Below are positions 52,610-62,362 of a stretch of 64,000 bases of DNA, in pieces. Every line of letters begins with the position of its first letter. Position 1 is the stretch's first letter. The DNA lies in contig NZ_FQZA01000005.1 in assembly GCF_900141995.1 (NCBI RefSeq), positions 124,001 through 188,000 of the forward strand, written 5' to 3'. The translations under genes were made by a program, and so were the position numbers. A model generated the notes under the pieces. That model saw nothing but the letters and a program-made list of their open reading frames with translations. It was not told where the DNA came from and did not search any database. This DNA is from Palleronia salina. Lineage in GTDB: Bacteria; Pseudomonadota; Alphaproteobacteria; Rhodobacterales; Rhodobacteraceae.

Positions 52610-53602
52610 ATGACCAAGACCACCATGAAAATCGCACTGGCGGCCACCACCGCCATCGGGATCGCCGCGCCGGCCTTCGCACAGGATGCCGACCGCGTTC
52701 TGAAGTGGGCCCACGTCTACGAGGCGAGCGAGCCCTACCACACCTGCGCCGTCGAGGCCGGCGACAAGCTGGCCGAGCAGACCGACAACCGCCTGGGCAT
52801 CGAGGTCTTCCCGGCCTCGTCGCTGGGCAAGGAAGTCGACATCAACGAAGGACTTGGGCTGGGCACCGTGGACATCATCTGGACGGGCCAGCTTTTTGCC
52901 GGCCGCTCCTACGGGCCGATCGCCATCGGCGGCGCGCCGTTCATGTTCCGCGACTATGATCACTGGGATGCCTACCGTAACAGCGACCTGTTCCAGGAGA
53001 TGCTGAACGGCTACGAAGAGGCCACGGGCAACCACCCGATCACGCTGGCCTATTACGGCGCCCGGCACACGACCTCGAACGGTCCGATCCAGACCCCCGC
53101 GGACATGGAAGGCATGAAGCTGCGCGTGCCGAATGCGCCGCTTTACATGATGTTCCCGCGTGCGGTCGACGCCAACCCGACGCCCATCGCCTTCGCCGAG
53201 GTCTACCTCGCGCTGCAGCAGGGCACAGTCGACGGGCAGGAGAACCCGCTTCCGACGATCCAGGCCAAGAAGTTCTACGAGGTCCAGACGGATATCAACC
53301 TGACCGGCCATATCGTCGACAGCCTCCTGGGCATCGTCGGCGGGCCGACCTGGGGTAGCCTCGACGAGGCCGACCAGGAAACGCTGGCCACGATCATCGA
53401 GGAAACCTCGGACTGCGTGACGAGCCAGATCCGCGACGCCGAGGCCGAGTTGGCCGACTGGTTCCGCGAGCAGGGCGTGAACGTCAACGAGGTCGACATC
53501 ACGCCCTTCCGCGAGGCGGTGATGGAAATGCACAACGGCGACATGGCGACCTGGGACCAGGAAACCTACGATCGCCTGCAAGCCATCGGCGCCGACAGCT
53601 AA
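52610..53602 (+). CDS. dctP: TRAP transporter substrate-binding protein (DctP)
   Basis: The 330-residue periplasmic protein has a signal peptide (about 1-24, APAFAQDA) and the DctP fold, with the carboxylate-binding arginine in GMKLRVPNAPLYM and the downstream segment GTVDGQENPLPTI. It captures an organic acid for the DctQM permease. It begins 19 bp after the fusion gene. A strong hairpin lies between it and dctQ. Confidence 0.95.
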   Translation: MTKTTMKIALAATTAIGIAAPAFAQDADRVLKWAHVYEASEPYHTCAVEAGDKLAEQTDNRLGIEVFPASSLGKEVDINEGLGLGTVDIIWTGQLFAGRSYGPIAIGGAPFMFRDYDHWDAYRNSDLFQEMLNGYEEATGNHPITLAYYGARHTTSNGPIQTPADMEGMKLRVPNAPLYMMFPRAVDANPTPIAFAEVYLALQQGTVDGQENPLPTIQAKKFYEVQTDINLTGHIVDSLLGIVGGPTWGSLDEADQETLATIIEETSDCVTSQIRDAEAELADWFREQGVNVNEVDITPFREAVMEMHNGDMATWDQETYDRLQAIGADS

Positions 53603-53620
53603 GCTGTTCGCATAAGCGAA

Positions 53621-53655
53621 GGATGCGCGCGCGGCCCGGGGTCGCGCGCGCATCC
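53621..53655 (+). promoter_or_regulatory. strong hairpin after dctP
   Basis: GGATGCGCGCGC (53621-53632) pairs perfectly with 53644-53655 across an 11-base loop, 18 bases after the dctP stop, with no T run. It should stabilise the dctP message and favour excess binding protein over permease. Confidence 0.65.
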
Positions 53656-53696
53656 CGCATGACAGCACCGACGCCACGCCAGCCAGGGGGACCGCG

Positions 53697-54260
53697 ATGA
53701 CCGACAAGCGCTACACGGACGAGCCCGAAGCCATCGTCTTCGAGGAAGACGAGATCAATCTCGATGACATTGCCTGGCTCGATTACCTGGTGCTGGTCAT
53801 CTTCTGGGTGCTGGCCTTCGTCGTCTTCCTGCAGTTCTTCACCCGCTACGTGCTGAACGACTCGCTGGGCTGGACCGAGGAGATCGCACGATTCCTGCTG
53901 ATCGCCGTGACCTTCACCGGCTCGATGCTGGCCGCGCGCAAGAACAGCCATATCGCGGTCGAATTCTTCTACCGCTGGATCCCGCGATCGCTGCGGCGCG
54001 TGGCGCAACTTGTCATCGACCTTATAACCACGGCGGCCTTCGCCGGGATGACCTGGCTCTGTATCCAGCTGGCGGGTCGGACGAACCAGCTGATGGTGTC
54101 CATCGAGGTCCCGAAATCCACCGTCTATTACTACGTCGCGGCATGCTTCGTCGGCATGACCCTGTTCGCGGCCTGGAACACCTGGCGCCACCTTCGCGAC
54201 GGAACCAGCCGACTGATCGACCCCGACGCCCACGAAGACGCAACCCTGGGAGCCGATTGA
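53697..54260 (+). CDS. dctQ: TRAP transporter small permease (DctQ)
   Basis: The 187-residue membrane protein has four helices and the DctQ pattern of LGWTEEIARFLLIAVTFTGSMLAARKNSHIAVEF-type sequence around residues 58-90. It is the small membrane partner of DctM. A charged N-terminal extension of about 25 residues precedes the first helix. It is followed by dctM after three bases. Confidence 0.93.
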   Translation: MTDKRYTDEPEAIVFEEDEINLDDIAWLDYLVLVIFWVLAFVVFLQFFTRYVLNDSLGWTEEIARFLLIAVTFTGSMLAARKNSHIAVEFFYRWIPRSLRRVAQLVIDLITTAAFAGMTWLCIQLAGRTNQLMVSIEVPKSTVYYYVAACFVGMTLFAAWNTWRHLRDGTSRLIDPDAHEDATLGAD

Positions 54261-54263
54261 GCC

Positions 54264-55541
54264 ATGACCATCGGAATCATGTTCGCCATCCTGTTCGGAC
54301 TGCTGGTCATCGGCGTGCCGGTCGCCGTCGCGCTGGCCGGAGCCTCGGCGATCTTCATCCTGTCGGGCACGGTGCCGCCGATGGTGGTGGCGCACCGCGT
54401 CATCAACGGCGTGGACAGCTTCCCGCTGCTGGCGGTGCCGTTCTTCATCCTCGCCGGCAACCTGATGAACACCGCCGGCATCACCGAACGGATCTTCAAT
54501 TTCGCGCTCGCCCTGGTGGGCTGGATGCGCGGCGGCCTGGGCCACGTGAACGTGGGCGCCTCGGTGATCTTCGCCGGCATGTCCGGCGCCGCGGTGGCGG
54601 ATGCCGGGGGCCTCGGCTCGATCGAGATCAAGGCCATGCGCGATGCGGGCTACGATCCCGGGTTCTCCGTCGGCATCACGGCGGCGTCCTCGACCATCGG
54701 GCCGATCATCCCGCCGTCGCTGCCCATGGTGATCTACGGCGTCGTCTCGGGCGCCTCGATCGGGCAGCTGTTCGCGGCAGGGTTCATCCCGGGCCTCGTC
54801 ATGGCGCTGAGCCTGATGCTGATGATCTTCTTCTTCGCCGGCCGCTATGGCTTCAAGCGCGACCAGCCCTTCGCCTGGGGCGTTCTGGCGATCACCTTCA
54901 AGCGCGCGTTCCTGTCGCTGCTGACGCCGGTCATCATCGTGGGCGGCATCCTGTCGGGCGCGTTCACCCCGACCGAGGCCGCCGTGGCCGCCTGCGCCTA
55001 TGCCATGTTCCTGGGCCTGATCGTCTATCGCACGCTGACGCTGAAGCGGTTCCTGCGCGTGAGCTTCGACACCATCGAGACGACGGCGGTGGTTCTGTTC
55101 GTCGTCGCGGGCGCAGCGATCTTCGCCTGGATCCTGACATCGAACCGGGTGCCCGAAATGGCGGCGTCGCTTCTGTTGGGCGTGTCGGACCGGCCCTGGG
55201 TGATCCTGCTGATGATCAACCTGGTGCTGCTGGTGGTGGGCTGCTTCATGGAAACGGTGGCGGCCATCACCATCCTGACGCCCGTGCTTCTGCCCGTGGC
55301 GGTCGAGCTGGGGATCGACCCGGTGCATTTCGGGGTCATCATGGTTCTGAACCTGATGCTGGGCCTGCTGACCCCGCCGGTGGGCATGGTGCTTTACGTG
55401 CTCAGCCGGGTGTCGGGCGTGCCGTTCGAACGCTGTGTCGTTGCGACGTCGCCCTTCCTGATCCCGCTGGTGGCCTGCCTGCTGCTGATGACCTTCGTGC
55501 CTGCCATCGCCATGTGGCTGCCGACGCTGATCTACCGATAG
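54264..55541 (+). CDS. dctM: TRAP transporter large permease (DctM)
   Basis: The 425-residue permease has about twelve hydrophobic segments and family motifs GMSGAAVADAGGLGSIEIKAM, SSTIGPIIPPSLPMVIYG, and NLMLGLLTPPVGMVLYV. It uses an ion gradient to import the acid delivered by DctP. It ends the plus-strand transport operon. Confidence 0.96.
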   Translation: MTIGIMFAILFGLLVIGVPVAVALAGASAIFILSGTVPPMVVAHRVINGVDSFPLLAVPFFILAGNLMNTAGITERIFNFALALVGWMRGGLGHVNVGASVIFAGMSGAAVADAGGLGSIEIKAMRDAGYDPGFSVGITAASSTIGPIIPPSLPMVIYGVVSGASIGQLFAAGFIPGLVMALSLMLMIFFFAGRYGFKRDQPFAWGVLAITFKRAFLSLLTPVIIVGGILSGAFTPTEAAVAACAYAMFLGLIVYRTLTLKRFLRVSFDTIETTAVVLFVVAGAAIFAWILTSNRVPEMAASLLLGVSDRPWVILLMINLVLLVVGCFMETVAAITILTPVLLPVAVELGIDPVHFGVIMVLNLMLGLLTPPVGMVLYVLSRVSGVPFERCVVATSPFLIPLVACLLLMTFVPAIAMWLPTLIYR

Positions 55542-55555
55542 GCGCAGTGCCGGGG

Positions 55556-56323
55556 TCAGGTCAGCATCTGCGTGTCGCCGCAAACCGATATGGCCTGCCC
55601 CGATACCGCACGGCCCAGCGGGCTGGCGAGGTACAGCGCCTGGTGGGCGATATCCTCGGGCGCGACATAGGCGCCGGTGGAGGTATAGCGCAGGGCGTCG
55701 GCCTCGACCTCGGCAAAGCTGCGGCCCTGCCGCTCGGCCTTCTGGGTCAGGACGCGCACCTGCCGGTCACCCGACACGATGCCCGGCAGGATCGCGTTGG
55801 CGCGCACCCCGTCCGAGCCCATTTCGATGGCCAGCGACTTGGTGAAGCCGATGACGCCCCACTTGGCCGCCGCGTAGGGCGTGCGCAGGCCGAACCCCAG
55901 CCGCCCCGCCAGGGACGAGATGTTGACGATGCTCGCGTTGTCGCTGTCCCGCAGCGCGGCGGCGGCGTGGCGGGTGGCGCGGAATTGGCTGGTCAGGCAG
56001 ATCTCGAGCGTGGCGGCCCAGTCGGCATCGTCGATCTCGTCCACCGGCGCGGTCGGCCCGGCGATACCGGCGTTGTTCACCAGCGTGTCCAGCCCGCCCA
56101 TGGCCGCGATGGCGCCCGAGACGAAGGCCTCGATCTGGACCGCGTCGCCCATGTCGGCGCGCGTGCCGGTGATGCCATCGGGCAGGGCGTCCAGCGCCGC
56201 CTGGTCGATGTCGCAGACATGCACCACCGCGCCCGCATCGGCGAAGGCCCGCGCGGTGGCCAGGCCGATGCCCGCCGCGCCACCCGTCACGATCACCCGT
56301 GCGCCCTTCAGTCCCCAGTCCAT
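55556..56323 (-). CDS. short-chain dehydrogenase/reductase (SDR)
   Basis: The 255-residue NAD(P) enzyme of the classical SDR family has the cofactor loop TGGAAGIG, NNAG in TLVNNAGIAG, the catalytic Ser in NISSLAG and Tyr-x-x-x-Lys in PYAAAKWG. It would oxidise a hydroxyl of the island's substrate. A start at 56323 has GGAAGGAG. It is convergent with dctM (15 bp between) and divergent from the BKACE gene. Confidence 0.92.
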   Translation of the reverse strand: MDWGLKGARVIVTGGAAGIGLATARAFADAGAVVHVCDIDQAALDALPDGITGTRADMGDAVQIEAFVSGAIAAMGGLDTLVNNAGIAGPTAPVDEIDDADWAATLEICLTSQFRATRHAAAALRDSDNASIVNISSLAGRLGFGLRTPYAAAKWGVIGFTKSLAIEMGSDGVRANAILPGIVSGDRQVRVLTQKAERQGRSFAEVEADALRYTSTGAYVAPEDIAHQALYLASPLGRAVSGQAISVCGDTQMLT

Positions 56324-56392
56324 CTGCAACTCCTTCCCTGATTTTCATCCCTTCCTAGCGCGCCCCGCGACCGAACCGAAAGAGGACAGCCC

Positions 56393-57322
56393 ATGCGAAG
56401 CTCCCGTAAAGTCATCCTGACCTGCGCCGTGACAGGCGCGATCCACACGCCCTCGATGTCCGACGCGCTGCCCGTCACCGCGCACGAGATCGCCGAGGCG
56501 GCGCTGGGCGCGGCCGAGGCGGGCGCCTCCATCGTCCACCTGCACGCCCGCGACCCCGAGGACGGCCGCCCCGACCAGACGCCCGAGGCCTTCGCCCCCT
56601 TTCTTAAGGTCATCAAGCAGCGCAGCGACGTGGTCGTGAACATCACCACCGGCGGCGCGCCCACCATGAGCGTCGAGGAACGGATGCAACCCGCCGCCAT
56701 ACACGCGCCGGAACTCGCGTCGCTGAACATGGGGTCGATGAATTTCGGCCTGTTCCCGATGCTGGGGCGGTTCCCCGACCTCAAGCACCAGTGGGAGCGG
56801 GACTACCTGGGCAACAAGGACATCCTGTTCAACAACACCTTCGGCCAGATCGAGAAGATCATCACCACGCTGTCGGAGAACGGCACCCGGTTCGAGTTCG
56901 AATGCTACGACACCGCGCATCTGTATAACCTGAAGTATTTCCTGGACGCGGGGCTGGTGAAGCCGCCGCTGTTCATCCAGACGGTGTTCGGGCTGATGGG
57001 CGGGATCGGCGCCCATCCCGACGACGTGGCCCACATGAAGCGCACGGCCGACCGGCTGTTCGGCGACGACTGGCGCTGGTCGGTGCTGGGCGCGGGGCGC
57101 AACCAGATGAACATCGCCGCCATGGCCGCCGCGCAGGGCGGGCACGTGCGCGTCGGGCTCGAAGACTCGCTCTGGATCGGACCGGGCGAGGCGGCCACGT
57201 CCAACGCCCAGCAGGTCGCCAAGGCCCGCCGGCTGATCGAGACGCTGGGGCTGGAGGTCGCCACCCCTGACGAGGCGCGCGAATTGCTGGATCTTAAGGG
57301 CGCCGACCGGGTCGGGTTTTGA
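56393..57322 (+). CDS. beta-keto acid cleavage enzyme (BKACE, DUF849)
   Basis: BKACE enzymes use Zn to condense a beta-keto acid with acetyl-CoA, giving acetoacetate and a new CoA ester. The 309-residue protein has the expected motifs: ILTCAVTGA near the start, the Zn-binding VHLHARD, VVNITTGG, and NMGSMNFG. The lysine-fermentation founding member acts on 3-keto-5-aminohexanoate; the substrate here is unknown and is likely a beta-keto acid made by the neighbouring dehydrogenases. Confidence 0.93.
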   Translation: MRSSRKVILTCAVTGAIHTPSMSDALPVTAHEIAEAALGAAEAGASIVHLHARDPEDGRPDQTPEAFAPFLKVIKQRSDVVVNITTGGAPTMSVEERMQPAAIHAPELASLNMGSMNFGLFPMLGRFPDLKHQWERDYLGNKDILFNNTFGQIEKIITTLSENGTRFEFECYDTAHLYNLKYFLDAGLVKPPLFIQTVFGLMGGIGAHPDDVAHMKRTADRLFGDDWRWSVLGAGRNQMNIAAMAAAQGGHVRVGLEDSLWIGPGEAATSNAQQVAKARRLIETLGLEVATPDEARELLDLKGADRVGF

Positions 57323-57336
57323 CCGGGGCTGGCGCC

Positions 57337-58356
57337 CTAGTCGCCGCGCGCGATCCGGCGCAGCAGGTCGGGGTCGCCGAAGCCGCCGGACTTGGTGGCG
57401 ATCTGCAACGTGCCCCATGTCACGCGGGCCTCGCTGACGGGCAGGCCCGGGGCCAGCTCGGCGCGGACGTCCAGCACGCCGATGCCCAGCCTGTCGAGGA
57501 TGGCCTGCGCCGTTTCGCCCCCGGTGGCGAGAAGCCCGTCGGGCCGGGTGGCGCGCAAGTGGTCCGCGACCGCGTCGGCGAAATCGCGAGCGGCGTCCTC
57601 CGGCGTCCGGCCCGCGCCGCTCTCGGTCATCTGGAAGACGGTGGTCCCACTGGCGGGGACGTCCCCGGCCGCCCGCCCGTCGGGCAACGCGGCGATGGGC
57701 AGCGCGCCGCGCAGCGCCTCGACCTGCTCAACGGTGATCGGGTCGCGCGAGCCGACGGCGAAGACCAGCGGATGCGCCAGTTGCCAATCCACCGGATCGA
57801 GCGGACCGAACAGTCGCCGCGCCAGGGCAAAGCACAGACCCCGCGCCCCCACCCACAGCACGCGGCCCTCGGCGGCGACGCAGGCGTCCATCTGCGCGTC
57901 CGTCGTGGCCTCGGGGATCGTCACGGGCCGGTCGAACAGCGGCGACAGCGCGATGGGGGCGTCGATGCCGTCACCCGTCACGGCGCCGTCCTTCTGGACC
58001 CGCCCCATTTGCGGAACGGCCGGCAGAGCGACGATCCGCTCGGGCGCCATGGCATCGGCCAGCGCGGCGCACTCCACGCCGACATGGCCCTTGAGCCGCG
58101 AGTCCACTTTCTTGATCACGACCGGCACCGCGCCCAGGTCGAGCTGGTCGACGCACGCCCGCATCCGCGCCCGCGCGGTGTCGGCATCGCCCTCGCGGCA
58201 CGCCAGGTTGACCGACAGCACATCCGGCGCACGCTCCAGCGCCTCGGGGATGCGGGCCACGTCGCGGGCCACCACCACGCGGCGCCCGCCACCGGTGAAG
58301 GCGACGGCGCTGTCCAGCGCCCCGGTCAGGTCGTCGGCGATGATGAGAACTTGCAC
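57337..58356 (-). CDS. four-carbon acid-sugar kinase family protein (DUF1537)
   Basis: DUF1537 kinases phosphorylate threonate, erythronate or related acids. The 339-residue product begins [18 protein letters not shown], the family signature, with [12 protein letters not shown] in the N-terminal domain and [14 protein letters not shown] in the C-terminal ATP-binding domain. It is shorter than the usual 400-430 residues, with a compact C-terminal domain, but both signature regions are intact. It is convergent with BKACE (15 bp) and divergent from the PdxA2-type gene, its functional partner in known pathways. Confidence 0.92.
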   Translation of the reverse strand: MQVLIIADDLTGALDSAVAFTGGGRRVVVARDVARIPEALERAPDVLSVNLACREGDADTARARMRACVDQLDLGAVPVVIKKVDSRLKGHVGVECAALADAMAPERIVALPAVPQMGRVQKDGAVTGDGIDAPIALSPLFDRPVTIPEATTDAQMDACVAAEGRVLWVGARGLCFALARRLFGPLDPVDWQLAHPLVFAVGSRDPITVEQVEALRGALPIAALPDGRAAGDVPASGTTVFQMTESGAGRTPEDAARDFADAVADHLRATRPDGLLATGGETAQAILDRLGIGVLDVRAELAPGLPVSEARVTWGTLQIATKSGGFGDPDLLRRIARGD

Positions 58357-58451
58357 GCGAACCTCGGCACTCGGACGCCGTTGATGCTATGCGCCGGACC
58401 GAAGGGGTGCAACGCCCGCACCGGGACCGCCAAGACGAAAGGAAAGACCCG

Positions 58452-59423
58452 ATGACTGCTCCGATCCTGCTGACCATGGGCGATCCCGCCGGTGTCGGCC
58501 CCGAGATCACCGTAAAGGCGCTGGCCGAGCGCGACCCCACACTCCGCCGGCGCGTGGCCGTCATCGGGGACCGCGACGTGCTGGTCCGCGCTGCCGAGGT
58601 CTCGGGCGTCGATCTGCCGGTGATCGACGTGGGCGCGGAGGGCGACGGACTGCAGGTCGATCACGTCGCGACCGACGGCCTGCCGGGCCGGTTCGGTGTG
58701 CAGGACCCGGCCTGCGGCGAGGCGTGCTTCCGCTACATCTCGCGCGCCGTGGACCTGGCGCTGGAGGATCCGGCGCGCTGCATCGTGACCGCGCCCATCA
58801 ACAAGGCGGCGCTGAACGCGGCGGGCCACCACTATGACGGGCACACGGGGATGTTGGCGCATTTGACCGGCTCCAGGTCGTCCTGGATGCTGCTGGCGTC
58901 GGAAAAGCTGAGCGTGCTGCACGTCTCGACCCATGTCTCCCTGCGCGAGGCCATCGGGCGGGCCACGACGGAAAGGGTGCTCGAGACGATCCGCATCGGG
59001 AATGCGCACCTCAAGAAGATGGGTAACCCCGAGCCGCGCATCGCCGTGGCCGGCATCAATCCCCATTGCGGCGAGGGGGGGCTTTTCGGCACCGAGGATG
59101 ACGAGGCCATCGCCCCCGCCGTCGCCGCCGCAAGGGACGAGGGCATCGCCGTCGAAGGGCCGGTGCCCGCCGATACGGTCTATCACCGGGCCTATCGCGG
59201 CGCCTTCGACCTGGTCATCGCGCAGTACCACGACCAGGGACACATCCCGATCAAGCTGGTGGCCTTCGATACGGCGGTGAACGTGTCGCTGGGCCTGCCG
59301 ATCAACCGCTGTTCGGTGGATCACGGCACCGCCTTCGACATCGCGGGGACCGGGAAGGCGGATCATGGCAACATGCTGTCGGCGCTCGACTACGCCGAGA
59401 AAATCATCTCGGCCGGGCGCTGA
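58452..59423 (+). CDS. pdxA2: PdxA2-type 4-phospho-threonate/erythronate dehydrogenase
   Basis: This 323-residue member of the PdxA family ([13 protein letters not shown] at the N-terminus; metal ligands in [19 protein letters not shown] and [11 protein letters not shown]) catalyses oxidative decarboxylation. PdxA in vitamin B6 synthesis acts on 4-phosphohydroxy-L-threonine. The PdxA2 branch next to DUF1537 kinases instead acts on 4-phospho-threonate or erythronate, giving dihydroxyacetone phosphate. The neighbour kinase supports PdxA2. A true PdxA cannot be excluded by sequence alone. Confidence 0.85.
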   Translation: MTAPILLTMGDPAGVGPEITVKALAERDPTLRRRVAVIGDRDVLVRAAEVSGVDLPVIDVGAEGDGLQVDHVATDGLPGRFGVQDPACGEACFRYISRAVDLALEDPARCIVTAPINKAALNAAGHHYDGHTGMLAHLTGSRSSWMLLASEKLSVLHVSTHVSLREAIGRATTERVLETIRIGNAHLKKMGNPEPRIAVAGINPHCGEGGLFGTEDDEAIAPAVAAARDEGIAVEGPVPADTVYHRAYRGAFDLVIAQYHDQGHIPIKLVAFDTAVNVSLGLPINRCSVDHGTAFDIAGTGKADHGNMLSALDYAEKIISAGR

Positions 59424-59521
59424 CCGGCAACGGGCCGAGCCTTTGCCCGTCGCCCGATCCGGTGTAGGGGTTCCCCGTGACCCGCCCTGACCCGTAAACC
59501 AAGACGCGCCACGGTGCCGCC

Positions 59522-60802
59522 ATGATCCGAAGCCTGTTCTCGCTCGCCGCCCTGCTGATGGGCTCGGCCTTTCTCCTGTTCGCCGGTGGTCTGAACAGCC
59601 TGATCCTGCCAATCCGGGGCGAAGCCGAGGGATTCACCGCCGCATCGCTGGGTCTGCTCGGCACGGGCTGGGCGCTGGGCTATGTTGTCGGGTGCCTGCG
59701 GACGCCGACGCTGGTGGCGCGGGTGGGGCACATCCGTGCCTTCGGCGCCATGTGCGCTATCGCGGCTATCGCGGTTCTGCTGTCGCTCATCCTCATCACG
59801 CCATGGGTCTGGATCCCGGTGCGCGCGCTGTCGGGGTTCTGCTTCGCCGGCGCCGCGATGATCGTGGAAAGCTGGCTGAACGAACGCACCGAAGCGTCGT
59901 CGCGCGGACGGGTGTTCGGCGTCTACACGATGGTGAACCTGGCGGCGACAACGGCGGGCCAGCTGATCCTGACGCTGGGCGACGCGACCGGCTACGTCTT
60001 CTTCGCGCTGGCGGCCATCGTCTATTGCATGGCGCTGCTGCCCACGGCGATCAGCGCGACGACCACGCCAGCGCCGCTGACCCAGGTCTCGCTGAACCTG
60101 CGCGCGCTGTGGCGAAATTCGCCCATCGCCGTCTTCGCGGTCATGATGGTCGGGGTGTCGAACGCGTCCTTCGGCACGCTGGCCGCCGTCTATGCCGCGC
60201 GCATCGGCATGAGCCTGAGCGAGATCGCGCTGTTCGCCAGCATCCCGATCCTGGCGGGGGCGGTGTCGCAGATTCCCGTGGGGATCGCGTCGGACCGCTT
60301 CGACCGGCGCAAGGTCCTGATCGCCGTCAGCCTGCTGGCCCTGGTCGCCGACGGTCTTTTCATAGCGCTGGGATCCATGGGGCCGCCGGTGGTGATGGCG
60401 CTGGCCGCGCTGTTCGGGGCGACCGTTTTCGCCATGTATCCCGTCATCGTGGCCCATGCCAACGACCACGCCGAGCCGGGATCTTTCATCCAGGTCAGCG
60501 GCGGGCTGTTGCTGGTCTTCGGGATCGGCTCGATCTTCGGGCCGACGGTGGCCGGTTTCGCCATGACGTCCTACGGGGCGGCCACCCTGTTCGCGGTGAC
60601 CGGGGGCGCCCACGCGCTGCTGATCGCCTTCGCCATCCTGCGCATCGCGACCGCGCCAGCCGTCAGCCCCGAGAACAAGACGCGCTTCCGGGCCAGACCG
60701 CTGGCGCGGGGTTCGACGCCCGAGACCCTGGCCATGGCGGCCAACCAGAAGGAATTCGACGCGCGGGACAAGGCCGCCGCACCCGGCAAGCCGCAGGGCT
60801 AG
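59522..60802 (+). CDS. MFS transporter, YcaD-like
   Basis: The 426-residue permease has twelve predicted helices in two halves. The second half has a typical MFS loop, SDRFDRRKV, and the first ESWLNERTEASSRGRVFG after helix 5, common in YcaD/MFS_1 proteins. A hydrophilic C-terminal tail of about 45 residues follows. The substrate is unknown. It follows the PdxA2-type gene by about 100 bp but need not be part of the catabolic island. Confidence 0.88.
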   Translation: MIRSLFSLAALLMGSAFLLFAGGLNSLILPIRGEAEGFTAASLGLLGTGWALGYVVGCLRTPTLVARVGHIRAFGAMCAIAAIAVLLSLILITPWVWIPVRALSGFCFAGAAMIVESWLNERTEASSRGRVFGVYTMVNLAATTAGQLILTLGDATGYVFFALAAIVYCMALLPTAISATTTPAPLTQVSLNLRALWRNSPIAVFAVMMVGVSNASFGTLAAVYAARIGMSLSEIALFASIPILAGAVSQIPVGIASDRFDRRKVLIAVSLLALVADGLFIALGSMGPPVVMALAALFGATVFAMYPVIVAHANDHAEPGSFIQVSGGLLLVFGIGSIFGPTVAGFAMTSYGAATLFAVTGGAHALLIAFAILRIATAPAVSPENKTRFRARPLARGSTPETLAMAANQKEFDARDKAAAPGKPQG

Positions 60803-61641
60803 GCCGACGCGGTGCCAACCGGACCGTTTGCACCGGTTGACGGTCCCTTCTCGTTTCCGCAGCGCCGTGCTGTTCCTGGTGATCCGCGCGCGATCGAGAT
60901 CGGCGAAAGCCGATGGACCTTGGGTGATCTCTTTTCAGGATTGTGCCGCGCGGGTGCGACGAATTGTCCAATTTTGGTACTGTTTCGCCTCCAGGCTGGT
61001 CGCGCCGGCTCCGCTTTCCGGCCGTGGGCGGTCGGACAATACGCCGAACGGATCGATGATATTCGAATTCGATGATTCTTTGCGCGCCCGGCCCCGTCGA
61101 CGCCCGATTTGCCCGGGGCAAGCGCTGTGTGCCGCTGGATATTTTCGCCGCAGCCAGACGCGGGGATGGGACGCCAACCGCTCGGATGGCGGTCATGGGG
61201 TCAGGTAGAACATTGTTACGACAGGAGTCTCACCGCCGCGTGGGATGCGTTGAGCGGCGGAAATGGAGATGAGTGGAGGCCGGATTGAATTGCGAGCCTT
61301 CCGAGGTTGAATTCGATCTGTGCCGGATTGGATTAATGTGAGGAAACCATACGTTTCATGAGCGCATAGCCTCAAATTCTGCTTTTCATTAAATATTGGG
61401 TGCCCGTCCGCATGGTGGTGATATTTTTTTCGCTCCGCTAATTGTAGTGGCTGCTTGACCTCCCCGCTTTTGATCGGATCGGCTCTGTGTGTTCCGTCGG
61501 TGCCGGAAAGGGAATTGCGAGTCCGGTGGTTTTGTTCCGGCGAAGCGGCGACCCGAAAAGTTCTGTGGTTTTAACGGTCCGGTCCGCATAACCTTACGGT
61601 GGGGTCGCCCTTGGGCGGTGGCCGGACGGGACCGGGGACGC
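60803..61641. other. long region without a convincing gene, 839 bp
   Basis: No frame here combines a ribosome binding site, family pattern and coding bias. The part from about 61200 to 61480 is richer in A/T than the window. Short frames at 60828-61208 (plus) and 61389-62081 (minus) appear spurious. The region may contain promoters or remnants of lost genes. Confidence 0.5.
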
Positions 61642-62148
61642 ATGACGATCGCTCTGAAATTGGCCGTGTTGCTGACGGCGCTGTTCCTGCTGCAGATCAG
61701 CATCGCGCAAGGCGTGGCCGGGGCCGCGGGTGGCGCGATGGTGATGCTGGGCGGTGCGGGGATGCTGCTCTCGAAGGGGCTCCGCACGCCGCTTAGCGCG
61801 GCCGAGGCGGCGATTTGCGTGGCCCTGACATTCGGTGTCCTGCTGGGCAGCCTGCCCCATCTCTTCGAGACCTGCGGGTTCGGCCGGTCGGCGTTGCTCT
61901 GGCTTGTGGGCGCTGCGCTGTCCACCGCCGCGACCCTGGCGACCGCGCGCCTCTGGCAGCCGTCCCTTGTTCTGAAGCCGGTGCCGCGCGCCTGGCTGCT
62001 GTGGTCGGGTGTGACCGTCATCCTGCTGGCGGGAACCGGGGTTGCGCTGGCAACGCGAACCTGTGGAGGCTTTTCAATCATGCCGGGATTATCGGCTGGA
62101 CTGATCGCCCTTTTTATCGTTTTCCAGGTCAGTCAGCGACAGGATTGA
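61642..62148 (+). CDS. multi-spanning membrane protein of unknown function
   Basis: The 168-residue protein is almost entirely hydrophobic, with about five or six membrane helices starting MTIALKLAVLLTALFLLQ and ending LSAGLIALFIVFQVSQ. The start at 61642 is taken because the hydrophobic sequence begins there; an earlier in-frame start at 61489 would add a basic leader without a family pattern. I recognise no family. Confidence 0.6.
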   Translation: MTIALKLAVLLTALFLLQISIAQGVAGAAGGAMVMLGGAGMLLSKGLRTPLSAAEAAICVALTFGVLLGSLPHLFETCGFGRSALLWLVGAALSTAATLATARLWQPSLVLKPVPRAWLLWSGVTVILLAGTGVALATRTCGGFSIMPGLSAGLIALFIVFQVSQRQD

Positions 62149-62362
62149 GATCCGCGCGCGACATCGGCTGGCAGGGCGAGGCGGGAATTGACGTAACCCA
62201 CTATAACCATTGTTCTTAGGGTCCGGCTGGGCCCGCCGGAGATCGGAAACTTCGTGTGGCGGGCGCTTCGAAACTTGATTCGAAGCAACTTTCAGGCGAA
62301 ACTTTCTTGTAGGCGTATTTTCGTTCAACCTTATCGGTTTTCATTTTCGGGATATATTTCAA

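Noticed and set aside
58452-59423. Annotation as vitamin B6 PdxA
   Set aside because: Possible, but the divergent DUF1537 kinase and catabolic context favour the PdxA2 branch.
60828-61208. A 126-codon plus-strand frame in the long gap
   Set aside because: No ribosome binding site, Arg/Ser-rich composition without pattern, and no similarity I recognise.
61389-62081. A 230-codon minus-strand frame opposite the membrane protein gene
   Set aside because: It is Pro/Arg/Ser-rich and antisense to a clearly hydrophobic plus-strand protein.
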